DNA from: Saprospiraceae bacterium
Lineage (GTDB): Bacteria > Bacteroidota > Bacteroidia > Chitinophagales > Saprospiraceae
DNA length: 44,640 nt
NCBI GenBank assembly: GCA_020630435.1
Contig: JAHDBJ010000022.1
Coordinates: 1 to 44,640, forward strand
Reading direction: 5' to 3'
Below are positions 31,748-40,939 of the stretch, piece by piece. The notes beneath the pieces are model-generated. The model did no database searches, was not told the origin of the DNA, and worked only from the letters and a program-made list of their open reading frames with translations. Each line of letters opens with the position of its first letter. Position 1 is the first letter of the stretch. Both the position numbers and the translations under genes were made by a program.

Positions 31748-32873
31748 CTAAAAGACCTATAATCTGTCGAGCTTTAGAACGATTTGAAAAGGGCGGTTTT
31801 TCTAAAATTGCCCTTCTTTTTTGAATATCCTTTTTCGAAAATTCTTTAGTGACTACTTCCTTAATTTGTGCTATAGCCTGCCCAGCAGTTTCAAATTGAA
31901 AACATAGCGGCTTCAAGTTTTCAATAGTAATAATATTCGCATTTCCTAATACAAAACGTCCTTGGTATAAGGCATTGAGGAGTTTAATTTTTAACCCTAC
32001 GGCTTGATTGGAATACAAAATATTAATGTGTGCATTTTGAATCAACTGGCTCATCTCCTCATTAGAAAGATTTGGAAATAAACTGACCGTCTTATGTTTT
32101 TTCGCCTGTTGTTGTAAAATAGCACTAGGATTTAACCCTGCTACATAAAAAGGCAAGTCTATTTTATCAGCGATATTTTCCATCATCCAAAGCACTGCTT
32201 GTTCATTATCTATTACGCTCAAATCGCCATGAAATAACAAGTATTCTCCCCTCCCCTCTAAGCTATCTACTGTATCATTAGGATTGGAGGAAGACATATA
32301 TTCAACATTCTTGTATTGATGTTGGCTAAAATATTTCTGTTCTTCTTTAGATACACAAAGTAGCGCACTAGCATACTGCTTTAATGTCTTTAGTTCGTAT
32401 TTTTTTAATTTATAAGCCTCCCAATAAAAATAGATTTTCCTAAAAATATGCGATTCCATACGAGCCAAATTGTAGTAATATTTCCATTCTACGTTGTGCA
32501 TACGCACCATTTTAAACCGCTCTTGTAACGAAGGATGCCTCAACCAAAAGGTACAATGTGTCCCCTCACATAGAATAGGATATTCATCTTGTTGTAATCG
32601 TTGTAGTAGTAGTTTATTTGCTCTTGTTTTCACAATAAAAGGAAAGCTAGAAAATAAATTTTGTTTTCGCATATCCCGCTCGTAATAGTATATTTTTTCA
32701 CAATACACTCCTAGCATTTCATCAGCTTCCGCTCGCCCATATTGAAAACAATGCAATATAATCTCAACCCCCTCTCGGTGTAGGTTTTTAATGCGGCTAA
32801 ATACATCAATTATCCCACCGTAATTGGCAGGATACGGGACATTAAAGGCTATGATATGAAGGGAATAAGGCAT
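31722..32873 (-). CDS. Glycosyltransferase (GT4-like)
   Basis: A 383-residue GT-B type glycosyltransferase. The N-terminal half has AFNVPYPANYGGIIDVFSRI, the nucleotide-sugar enzyme's glycine loop. The C-terminal half has LLFHGDLSVIDNEQAV, FYVAGLNPS and HINILYSNQAVGLKIKLLNALYQGRFVLGN, the donor-binding region of family GT4/GT1 enzymes, with GLKIKLLNAL replacing the more usual G-P-KxxEAM pattern. Donor and acceptor are unknown. There is no membrane segment. It is 10 bp downstream of the Fic gene, probably co-transcribed by position only. Confidence 0.8.
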   Translation of the reverse strand: MPYSLHIIAFNVPYPANYGGIIDVFSRIKNLHREGVEIILHCFQYGRAEADEMLGVYCEKIYYYERDMRKQNLFSSFPFIVKTRANKLLLQRLQQDEYPILCEGTHCTFWLRHPSLQERFKMVRMHNVEWKYYYNLARMESHIFRKIYFYWEAYKLKKYELKTLKQYASALLCVSKEEQKYFSQHQYKNVEYMSSSNPNDTVDSLEGRGEYLLFHGDLSVIDNEQAVLWMMENIADKIDLPFYVAGLNPSAILQQQAKKHKTVSLFPNLSNEEMSQLIQNAHINILYSNQAVGLKIKLLNALYQGRFVLGNANIITIENLKPLCFQFETAGQAIAQIKEVVTKEFSKKDIQKRRAILEKPPFSNRSKARQIIGLLATHFPPTL

Positions 32874-32883
32874 AATTAGAAGA

Positions 32884-34200
32884 CTATTTTTTTAATCTTT
32901 CTTCTATATATTCTTTATGCTTTTCTGCTTCTCTTTTCACGATTTCCTCTATTTCTTTTTCTGAAAGAGGTTCATCATATTTTTTTTGATATTCTATATC
33001 ACCCATCCTCACTTTATAATATTTTTGATTGAACTCAAATTCTATTTTTGATGAATAATCAAACTGTTCTACATCATATTTTTCATTTGAATAACAATAT
33101 TCAATATCAATAGAATCTGCTCCATCTTTAATTAGATTTAAAAAACTATTTAACATATAAAAAACATATCCATTAGAAGTTGAAGTATTTGAACCATTAT
33201 GAACTTTATAAAAAATATTACTATAAAAACGATCGAATTTTTCACAATACTGTATAAATTTTCTAAACAAAACCGACAAACTTTTATCAAAAAGCTCTGA
33301 TAGTACTTCCTTGCTTTTTGTCTTTTCTATATTCTTTCCCTGTTCTTTCAATTTTTGTTCTAATATTTTCAATTCTTTATCAAAATCCTCTAATTCTTCT
33401 ATATCTTCTCCTTTTGCACCTCTTACCATTAAATCTAAAGAGTGTACTAAATTCTTAGCTATATAATCAATAAATGGCTCTAGTACACCACCATCTGCTT
33501 GCCGTAAAACGGCATAATAATCTTGTTTATTTTCTGTTTTAATAATAACAGGAGGATAATCAAACTGCATTAAAATAAAATTCATTAATATTCTAGCCGT
33601 ACGTCCATTTCCATCATCAAAAGGATGGATTCTAATAAACTTATAATGAAAATTAGCCGCTAAAATAATGGGATTAACATCCTCTCTTGTCAATTCATTT
33701 TTGTACCATCCCATTAAATCGTGCATCTGAGCGGGGGTTTCTTCTGGGCTTGCAAAACGAAATAGTTCCCCCGTCGAAGTTTTTACATGGTTAGACGTTG
33801 ACTTATATTCCCCTATATTTATTTTTTTCTTGGTGGGTTTTCCTTCTGGAGTTATCGCATTTACCTCATAAGGTTCTTTTAGGATGAGTTTATGTAGCTC
33901 TCGAATAAAATTTTCCGTTAAAGGTCTCTTTTGTTTAACGACTTCTATAATCCATCTAACTGCTTCATCATGCCCTGTTATTTCAAAATGATCTTTTAAA
34001 GGTTTACCCTGTGCAGTGATACCATGAAGAATTAAGGCTTTGGTTTCGCCAAAGGTCAATAAATTACCCTCAATATTATTTGAATGATAATTCCAATCCA
34101 ACCTAAATTTCTGCATTATCCTTATTTCGTCTTCTTTTTTTATTGGACGAAGTTCATCTAATTGTGTTTTAAGTCTTAATGCTTCTATAATATTATCCAT
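32884..34200 (-). CDS. Fic family protein with intramolecular inhibitory motif
   Basis: A 438-residue protein with a canonical Fic core HPFDDGNGR at 192-200, the flap NHVKTSTGELF (about 138-148), and an N-terminal inhibition helix motif SNNIEG at 40-45 matching (S/T)xxxE(G/N). That layout is a class II, self-inhibited AMP-transferase. A long charged C-terminal region (about 260-438) with EELEDFDKELKILEQKLKEQ may be helical and regulatory. Targets are unknown. No toxin partner or antitoxin gene adjoins, which fits a stand-alone regulatory Fic enzyme. Confidence 0.9.
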   Translation of the reverse strand: MDNIIEALRLKTQLDELRPIKKEDEIRIMQKFRLDWNYHSNNIEGNLLTFGETKALILHGITAQGKPLKDHFEITGHDEAVRWIIEVVKQKRPLTENFIRELHKLILKEPYEVNAITPEGKPTKKKINIGEYKSTSNHVKTSTGELFRFASPEETPAQMHDLMGWYKNELTREDVNPIILAANFHYKFIRIHPFDDGNGRTARILMNFILMQFDYPPVIIKTENKQDYYAVLRQADGGVLEPFIDYIAKNLVHSLDLMVRGAKGEDIEELEDFDKELKILEQKLKEQGKNIEKTKSKEVLSELFDKSLSVLFRKFIQYCEKFDRFYSNIFYKVHNGSNTSTSNGYVFYMLNSFLNLIKDGADSIDIEYCYSNEKYDVEQFDYSSKIEFEFNQKYYKVRMGDIEYQKKYDEPLSEKEIEEIVKREAEKHKEYIEERLKK

Positions 34201-34241
34201 TATTTTACGCTTTTAACCATCAACTTATTAAATACACACAC

Positions 34242-34610
34242 CTATTTCGTAATATCTCTATCTATTTTCTTATTAAGTTTTGCTTCTCGGATATTTATCT
34301 CATCAATTACTTTTTCATAGAGGTTTTTCAAGCGGTGTGGATAAGAATCATAAGCATCTAGAGCCTCATACAAATCTTCCTCTTTTATTTCATTAAATTT
34401 ATATATCTGTCCATACAAGACTGTCGCCATACTATCTTTATAAATACGAGGAAGCGTTTGCAAGGCTGCTTCTGCCAAATGTACATCAATTAAGACATTT
34501 ATCATCTTATCTTCTGAAATAGGCGGATTAAATGGCTCTACTGTTTTTTGGGTACAGCTTTCTAAAAGGAAAAATATAAATATGGATAGAAATCCTATTC
34601 TTTTGTGCAT
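34242..34610 (-). CDS. DUF4296 domain lipoprotein
   Basis: I start it at the ATG at 34610 (MHKRIGFLSIFIFFLLESC), giving 122 residues; the longer in-frame start at 34709 would run into the divergent YggS-family gene. The lipobox Cys is residue 19. The mature domain MINVLIDVHLAEAALQ and LYEALDAYDSYPHRLKNLYEKV matches DUF4296, a small helical Bacteroidota family of unknown role. Only 25 bp separate its start from the divergent YggS start, so the promoters must overlap the genes. Confidence 0.82.
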   Translation of the reverse strand: MHKRIGFLSIFIFFLLESCTQKTVEPFNPPISEDKMINVLIDVHLAEAALQTLPRIYKDSMATVLYGQIYKFNEIKEEDLYEALDAYDSYPHRLKNLYEKVIDEINIREAKLNKKIDRDITK

Positions 34611-34635
34611 CTTTTTATTTTTGTGTAAAAAAACA

Positions 34636-35286
34636 ATGTTAAAAACCATACTCCAAGAATTAAGTCCTTCAAAAACCACTTTAGTTGCTGTTTCTAAAAC
34701 CAAGCCCACTCCTCAAATCCTAGAGATGTATCATCAAGGACAACGAATATTCGGTGAGAATCGTGTCCAAGAACTGGTACAAAAGTACGAAGAATTACCA
34801 AAAGACATCGAATGGCATTTGATTGGTCACCTGCAAAAAAACAAAGTAAAATATATCGCTCCTTTTGTAGCATTAATTCATTCTGTAGATAGTCCGAAGC
34901 TACTAGAGGAAATCAATAAACAAGCCCTTAAACAGAAGCGAATCATTTCCATACTTCTGCAATTTAAAATAGCTGAAGAAGCTACAAAATTTGGTTCTAA
35001 TGAAACTGAAATGATGAATTATTTAGCCTCTTCTAATTTTCAAACTTTACAAAATATACAAATAAACGGCGTAATGGGAATGGCAACCTTTACCAGTGAT
35101 CTCAACCAAGTCCGTCAAGAATTTAAATCCTTAAAAAATATTTTTAACAAACTAAAATCGACTCATTTTACCTCTAACGAGCATTTCAAAGAAATCTCGA
35201 TGGGTATGTCTGGCGACTACCAAATTGCCATAGAAGAAGGGAGTACGATGGTGCGCATCGGCAGTCTATTATTTGGTCATAGATAA
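34636..35286 (+). CDS. YggS family pyridoxal phosphate enzyme
   Basis: A 216-residue protein from the ATG at 34636 (MLKTILQEL); an earlier in-frame ATG lies inside the divergent lipoprotein gene and is not needed. Motifs are TLVAVSKTKP (PLP lysine), RIFGENRVQEL, WHLIGHLQKNK, SMGMSGDYQIAIEEGSTMVRIGSLLFG (phosphate cup). YggS/PLPBP proteins bind PLP and balance vitamin B6 and amino-acid pools. Length is normal. A lipoprotein gene follows after 18 bp. Confidence 0.95.
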   Translation: MLKTILQELSPSKTTLVAVSKTKPTPQILEMYHQGQRIFGENRVQELVQKYEELPKDIEWHLIGHLQKNKVKYIAPFVALIHSVDSPKLLEEINKQALKQKRIISILLQFKIAEEATKFGSNETEMMNYLASSNFQTLQNIQINGVMGMATFTSDLNQVRQEFKSLKNIFNKLKSTHFTSNEHFKEISMGMSGDYQIAIEEGSTMVRIGSLLFGHR

Positions 35287-35304
35287 ATTCAAAAATTTTC
35301 AAAC

Positions 35305-36489
35305 ATGAAAAAACAAAACACCATCCTATTGGTATTCTTATTAATACTAGCCTGTAAGGATGACCTACCTCCTATTAGTTTAGATGTTGATAATATCTTC
35401 TCCAAAGATGTTTTCCAAATCTTCGACAATAGTGTTTCTAGTGCTAGAGAAATACTTAAACTGCCGAACCAAGAATACATCATACTCGGAGACAACGACA
35501 ATGGCAGCATAAATCTAATGAAATTTAATAAGCAATTAAAGCTGATTTGGGAAAACGAATTTAGTGCAGATAACAACAACTTAAGTTATCAGTTACTACA
35601 GACATTCGATGGAGGGTTAGCCATCATTGGCACGACAGGAAGTCCTGGAAATCGTCCTAATGAACCCTATATTATCAAGACCGATAGCGAAGGGCAAGCA
35701 CTATGGTCTAAAGTTATAAGCTCTAATAGTCATCATAATGCACGTAGTTTTATCCAAACGACTGATAATGGTTTCATTATTCTAAGTACAAAGAACAAAG
35801 AAAACACCTTTGATTCAGATATTCTTATTCTAAAAATTGATCAATATGGAGAAGAAGTTTGGAGAAAGATAATTGACGAAAGTTTTGATGATGAGGCATT
35901 TTCAATTATAGAAACACAAGAAAATCATTTTTTATTTTTAAGAACCACTCCTAATCGTAATGGCTTAGTAAAAGATCTAAGCATTGTTAATATAGATATG
36001 GATGGAAATATTATTTCAGAGAAATGGATTGGTGAAATTGACAAATTTGCTAGACCTAATAAGATAATTAAATTACAAGATAGTGGATTCCTTATCGGAA
36101 CGGTTAAAAATAACGAGGGTACGAGTGGGAAAGATATAAATCTCATCCGATTAGATAAGGATGGGAATGTAATTTGGTCAAAAGAATATGGTGGAAACAG
36201 ATACGATGTTTTTAATAATCTAATACAAACGAAAGATGGTGGATTTGCTTTTCTGGGACATGGCTCAAGTTATAGTGATGATAGTCATTTCTACCTTTTT
36301 AAATTAGATGCTAATGGTAATAAAATTTGGAATAATATTTACGGAGGCAAACAATTTGCGTTAGGCAACACCTTAGTAGAAAAAGATGCAGGAGGATTTA
36401 TAATCGGCGGGACACTCGAAGGAGATGATGCCAATATTGATTTTGACATGATATTGGTCGAAACGGATGAATTTGGTATTCCTCAATAA
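35305..36489 (+). CDS. Beta-propeller-like lipoprotein
   Basis: A 394-residue protein with a lipoprotein signal (ILLVFLLILAC, Cys17). The mature part repeats about 50-residue blades of the type TFDGGLAIIGTTGS, then DSEGQALWSKVI; LDKDGNVIWSKEYGG, NLIQTKDGGFAFLGHG and LDANGNKIWNNIYGG are clear examples. This is a common Bacteroidota/archaeal propeller with W-x-(K/N) and DGG motifs and an unknown, probably surface-exposed ligand-binding role. It is 18 bp behind the YggS gene. Confidence 0.75.
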   Translation: MKKQNTILLVFLLILACKDDLPPISLDVDNIFSKDVFQIFDNSVSSAREILKLPNQEYIILGDNDNGSINLMKFNKQLKLIWENEFSADNNNLSYQLLQTFDGGLAIIGTTGSPGNRPNEPYIIKTDSEGQALWSKVISSNSHHNARSFIQTTDNGFIILSTKNKENTFDSDILILKIDQYGEEVWRKIIDESFDDEAFSIIETQENHFLFLRTTPNRNGLVKDLSIVNIDMDGNIISEKWIGEIDKFARPNKIIKLQDSGFLIGTVKNNEGTSGKDINLIRLDKDGNVIWSKEYGGNRYDVFNNLIQTKDGGFAFLGHGSSYSDDSHFYLFKLDANGNKIWNNIYGGKQFALGNTLVEKDAGGFIIGGTLEGDDANIDFDMILVETDEFGIPQ

Positions 36490-36601
36490 TATAATTTCAA
36501 TTATTATTTTTTAGTAAATAAATACCTTTTTTCCCTAGAATTTTATACTTTGAGAGTACAATAAAACTAAACTATAATAAAACTTAAAACCTTGTCGAAT
36601 T

Positions 36602-37882
36602 ATGATAAAAATGGTTTCCATGATACTAGGAGGAGGCGTCGGTTCAAGATTATATCCTCTTACTGAACAACGCTCTAAACCTGCCGTTCCTATAGGTGGT
36701 AAATATCGCCTGATTGACATCCCAATTTCGAACTGCCTTAATTCTGGTTTGAAGCGAATGTTTGTCCTTACACAATACAATTCAGCTTCTTTAAATCAGC
36801 ACATCAAAAATACGTATCACTTTGATGCCTTCACACATGGCTTTGTCGATATTCTAGCCGCCGAGCAATCCCATATGGGCAATCAATGGTATCAAGGAAC
36901 AGCCGATGCTGTTCGTCAATGTATGCGCCATCTCCACAACCATGACTACGAGTATATACTTATTTTATCAGGAGACCAATTGTACCAAATGGATTTTGAA
37001 GTGATGGTAAAAGATCACATCAAACGCAATGCAGATATATCGATTGCGACGATTCCCGTAAAAGCGAAAGAGGCAACCAGTTTTGGGATTATGAAAGTAG
37101 CCGCAGATGGCATGATCTCTAGCTTTATAGAAAAGCCCAATTCAGACCTGTTGCCAGATTGGACTTCTGAAGTAAGCGACGACTTGAAGCAACAAGGCAA
37201 GCATTATTTAGCCTCTATGGGAATTTATATTTTTAGTAAAAAAATTATAAAAGATTTATTTGAAAAACATCCCGATGCTACAGATTTTGGTAAACAAATT
37301 ATTCCATCTTCTATAACTTCGGGTCTTCGAGTAGCCAGTTATCAATACGAAGGCTATTGGGAAGACATAGGAAATATCGGTTCTTATTTTGAAGCCAATT
37401 TAGAATTAGCAGATAACTTACCCAAGTTCAATCTTTTTGATAATAAAAGAATCATTTATACTCGTCCTAGAATGTTACCAGCTTCAAAAATCTTTGGCAC
37501 AAAATTCTCCAATGCCATGATTGCCGAAGGCTCTATTATTCATGCCAAAGAAATCAGTAGAACCTTAATAGGAATTCGCTCTAGAATTGGAAAAGGAACA
37601 GTTATTAAAGAAACAATCATTTCAGGAAATGACTATTTTGAATCTTTAGATGAGCTACAAGCTATTAAAAATCAAAATGATATACCTCTTGGTATTGGAG
37701 ATGATTGTCATATTGAAAGAGCTATTATCGATAAAGATTGTAAAATCGGAAACAATGTTACCATAATAGGTCATGCCGAACTAGAACCTTCAGAAACGGA
37801 TTTATATTGTATAAAAGATGGGATTGTTGTCTTAAAAAAAGGTGCAAAAATTCCTCATGGGACTAAAATAGGGAAGGTTTAG
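36602..37882 (+). CDS. glgC: Glucose-1-phosphate adenylyltransferase
   Basis: A 426-residue ADP-glucose pyrophosphorylase making ADP-glucose for glycogen. MILGGGVGSRLYPLTEQRSKPAVPIGGKYR (residues about 7-36) is the nucleotidyltransferase signature with regulatory and catalytic basic residues; further motifs are SGDQLYQMD, FIEKP, the glucose-phosphate site YWEDIGNIGSYFEANL, and a C-terminal left-handed beta-helix (CKIGNNVTIIGHAE). Length fits GlgC. It stands before a secreted GH13 enzyme rather than a glgA gene. No terminator is obvious; a weak ATCAATC/GATTGAT repeat is at about 37918-37957. Confidence 0.94.
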   Translation: MIKMVSMILGGGVGSRLYPLTEQRSKPAVPIGGKYRLIDIPISNCLNSGLKRMFVLTQYNSASLNQHIKNTYHFDAFTHGFVDILAAEQSHMGNQWYQGTADAVRQCMRHLHNHDYEYILILSGDQLYQMDFEVMVKDHIKRNADISIATIPVKAKEATSFGIMKVAADGMISSFIEKPNSDLLPDWTSEVSDDLKQQGKHYLASMGIYIFSKKIIKDLFEKHPDATDFGKQIIPSSITSGLRVASYQYEGYWEDIGNIGSYFEANLELADNLPKFNLFDNKRIIYTRPRMLPASKIFGTKFSNAMIAEGSIIHAKEISRTLIGIRSRIGKGTVIKETIISGNDYFESLDELQAIKNQNDIPLGIGDDCHIERAIIDKDCKIGNNVTIIGHAELEPSETDLYCIKDGIVVLKKGAKIPHGTKIGKV

Positions 37883-38048
37883 GTATTATAGATGTATTAC
37901 AATAAGGCTTAATTCATCAATCTTTTGGCAATCTATTGCTGATTGATTAAATTTGTTAGTATCATATCGTTGATGTGATTTACTATCCTTATATTTATTG
38001 GCATTACTCAATCATTAATCTTCAAGACTATTTAAAAAATCTCAAACT

Positions 38049-40871
38049 ATGAAGTTTAGAATAATTACACTAGTACTACTTTTCACAACTTTATTTTCAA
38101 ATAATCTAATCAGTCAAGTTATTACGGCTGATCCTTCTTTCCCTACAGATGCTGATATGGTGACAATTACTTTTGATGCTAGTCAAGGAAGTATGGGATT
38201 AATAGGGCATACAGGAGATGTTTACACACACACTGGTGTGATTACTGATTTGAGTACAAGTAATTCTGATTGGAAATATGTCAAAACCAATTGGGGACAA
38301 AATACGGCTGATACAAAGTTAACTCGAACAGGTACAAATACCTATACCTTAACCATCTCTCCTGATATTCGTACCTACTACGGAGTCCCTAATGGCGAAG
38401 AAATTCAAAAATTGTCATTTGTCTTTAGAAATGAAGATGGCTCGGTTACAGGTAAAGATGTAGGAGAAACAGATATTTTTTATGATATTAACAATAGTGG
38501 TTTAGCTACGAGTATTACCTCACCTGATGGGGATTTTTTATTGGTTGATAATGTTGGCGATATGATTAACGTTGTAGCAAATGCTTCAGAAACTGCTGAT
38601 TTAGCATTATATGATAATAATACACTAATTGCTAGTCAAGCAAGTGCTACCACTTTATCACATACCATTACCGTAAGTACTGGTGGAAATCACGAAGTAT
38701 TATTTGTTGCCGATAATGGTACACAGAAAGATACTTCAAGCTTTACCTATATTGTTTTATCAACTGGAACACCAGCCGACCCACCTGCTGGTACGGAATA
38801 TGGTATTACTTACCTTTCTGATACGTCAGTTCGACTATATTTTCAAGCTCCTAATAAGCAAAATGTATTTGTGCTAGGAGATTTTAATAATTGGAACTTA
38901 AATGCTTCTTATCAAATGACACAAACAACAGATGGGGAAAGTTATTGGATTGACATTACAGGTTTAACGCCTGGAGAAGAATATGGTTTTCAATACTTAG
39001 TAGATGGTTCAATTCGAATAGGCGATCCCTTTAGTGAGTTAGTCCTTGATCCATGGAATGACCAATATATTCCTGCCTCTACATTTCCTAATTTAAAACC
39101 TTATCCCCTGCCCACCAATGAAGGGATTATCTCGGTTTTACAAACAGCGCAAACCGACTATGTCTGGCAAGTTACCGACTTCCAGAGACCAGCTAAAACT
39201 GATTTAGTAATCTACGAACTATTGGTTAGAGATTTTGTTGCTAACCATGATTATAATACCTTGATTGACACTTTAGATTATTTAGAAAATTTAGGTATCA
39301 ATGCAATTGAATTATTACCTGTTTCTGAATTTAGTGGAAACAGTAGTTGGGGATATAATCCTTCTTACCATACCGCTTTAGATAAATATTATGGAACAAA
39401 AAATGACTTCAAACGCTTTGTCGATGAGTGTCATAAAAGAGGTATTGCCGTATTTCTTGATGTGGTCTACAATCATGTTGATGGTTATTTAAGTCCTATA
39501 GGGCGTCTGTATTGGAATGATGCTACGAATAAGCCCTCTCCAGATAATATTTGGTTAAACGTTGATGCGCCGCACGATTTTAGTGTTTTCAACGATTTTA
39601 ACCACGAGAGCCAATACACTAAAGATTATTTGGATAAATGTAATCGTTACTGGATGGAAGAATATAATATAGATGGCTATCGCTTTGATTTGACAAAAGG
39701 ATTTACTCAAAATGAGGGAAAACCATTTCATGCTGGTGATTATGATGCTACTAGAATTGCTATTTTAAAAAGAATGGCAGACGTCATCTGGGATTTAGAT
39801 AGTGAATTCTTCGTTATACTAGAGCATTTTGGTAATAATCAAGAAGAAAAAGAATTATCAGATTATGGGTTTATGCTTTGGGGGAATTCTAATCATGATT
39901 ATAGTGATTGTTCTACAGGTAATGTAGCTAGCTCTGATATTTCTTGGTCATCCTATTTGCAGCGAGGTTGGTCTGAACCCAATGTTGTTGCTTATATGGA
40001 AAGCCATGACGAAGAACGGTTGATGTACCGCAACCTAAATGAAGGAAAAAATAATGGAGGGTATAATATCAAGGATTTGGCAACTGCATTGGAAAGACAA
40101 GCCTTAGTTACCGCTTTCTTTTACACGATTCCTGGTCCTAAAATGCTGTGGCAGTTTGGGGAAGTTGGCTATGATGTTAGTATAGATTTTAACGGACGAA
40201 CAGGTGAAAAACCAATACGGTGGAACTACTTTGAAGAAGCTAATCGAAAACTCCTTTATGATATTACAAGAGACTTAATCCACCTAAAAAGCGATCTTGC
40301 CTTTACGGGGAATAATATTCAAATGAATGTTGGAAATAATGTTCCCGTTAAAAACATTAAGATTAATCATTCTTCGATGGACGTTGCCATTATTGGAAAT
40401 TTTGATTTGACTAGTAAGACCGTAAACTTTACTTTCCAAGAAGTAGGTACTTGGTATAATTATATGTCAGGCACAAGTTTTGAGCTTACCGATCTTACAC
40501 AATCGATTACGCTAGAACCTGGCGAATTTAGAATTTATACAACTAAACAAATAGCTCGTCCTAGCGGTGTTTATACGCAAGCGACATCTATTTTTAGACC
40601 AAATTTACAATCCTACGATTTATCTATAACCCCAAACCCTAATTTTGGAGCTTTAAATATTGCTTATACTCTTAAAGAAAATGCGAAAGCTGTTTCAATA
40701 GAGATTATTGATCTTGTTGGAAAAGTTATAGCACAGCCCATGACAAATACAAGAAAAACTATTGGCAAACATCGTTTTGAATATCAACATCAATTACCTA
40801 GCGGCACCTATTTTATCCGTCTAACTGTTGATGGGAAAATTGATGTTCAAAAATTAATTGTTACGCCTTAA
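38049..40871 (+). CDS. Secreted GH13 alpha-amylase family enzyme with T9SS type A sorting domain
   Basis: A 940-residue protein: signal peptide (1-23), a DUF4961-like N-terminal beta domain (about 25-150), a CBM48-like domain (about 250-345, NVFVLGDFNNWN), then the GH13 barrel (about 385-790). Catalytic regions are DVVYNHV (471-477), GYRFDLTKG with nucleophile Asp547, Glu592 in VILEHFG and Asp654 in ESHDEE. A C-terminal sorting domain (about 860-940, NPNFGALNI to KLIVTP) directs T9SS export. Substrates are probably alpha-glucans. Bacteroidota GH13 enzymes with this layout are often called alpha-amylase or branching-enzyme-like; the exact product specificity is not readable. Confidence 0.92.
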   Translation: MKFRIITLVLLFTTLFSNNLISQVITADPSFPTDADMVTITFDASQGSMGLIGHTGDVYTHTGVITDLSTSNSDWKYVKTNWGQNTADTKLTRTGTNTYTLTISPDIRTYYGVPNGEEIQKLSFVFRNEDGSVTGKDVGETDIFYDINNSGLATSITSPDGDFLLVDNVGDMINVVANASETADLALYDNNTLIASQASATTLSHTITVSTGGNHEVLFVADNGTQKDTSSFTYIVLSTGTPADPPAGTEYGITYLSDTSVRLYFQAPNKQNVFVLGDFNNWNLNASYQMTQTTDGESYWIDITGLTPGEEYGFQYLVDGSIRIGDPFSELVLDPWNDQYIPASTFPNLKPYPLPTNEGIISVLQTAQTDYVWQVTDFQRPAKTDLVIYELLVRDFVANHDYNTLIDTLDYLENLGINAIELLPVSEFSGNSSWGYNPSYHTALDKYYGTKNDFKRFVDECHKRGIAVFLDVVYNHVDGYLSPIGRLYWNDATNKPSPDNIWLNVDAPHDFSVFNDFNHESQYTKDYLDKCNRYWMEEYNIDGYRFDLTKGFTQNEGKPFHAGDYDATRIAILKRMADVIWDLDSEFFVILEHFGNNQEEKELSDYGFMLWGNSNHDYSDCSTGNVASSDISWSSYLQRGWSEPNVVAYMESHDEERLMYRNLNEGKNNGGYNIKDLATALERQALVTAFFYTIPGPKMLWQFGEVGYDVSIDFNGRTGEKPIRWNYFEEANRKLLYDITRDLIHLKSDLAFTGNNIQMNVGNNVPVKNIKINHSSMDVAIIGNFDLTSKTVNFTFQEVGTWYNYMSGTSFELTDLTQSITLEPGEFRIYTTKQIARPSGVYTQATSIFRPNLQSYDLSITPNPNFGALNIAYTLKENAKAVSIEIIDLVGKVIAQPMTNTRKTIGKHRFEYQHQLPSGTYFIRLTVDGKIDVQKLIVTP

Positions 40872-40893
40872 AACTACAAAGTTTAAGTTTAGT

Positions 40894-40928
40894 ATGGGTT
40901 TGTAGTGATTCTACAAGCCCATTTTTTA
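40894..40928 (+). terminator. Terminator of the GH13 gene
   Basis: ATGGGTTTGTAG and CTACAAGCCCAT form a 12-bp stem with one U-G pair and a 5-nt loop, followed by a T run at 40922-40927. It lies 22 bp past the stop. Confidence 0.8.
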
Positions 40929-40939
40929 TAATAAAATAA

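Noticed and set aside
34582-34709. Long overlapping start extensions of the DUF4296 and YggS-family genes
   Set aside because: Each extended start overlaps the other divergent gene and adds residues before an obvious signal peptide or domain start; internal ATGs at 34610 and 34636 are better.
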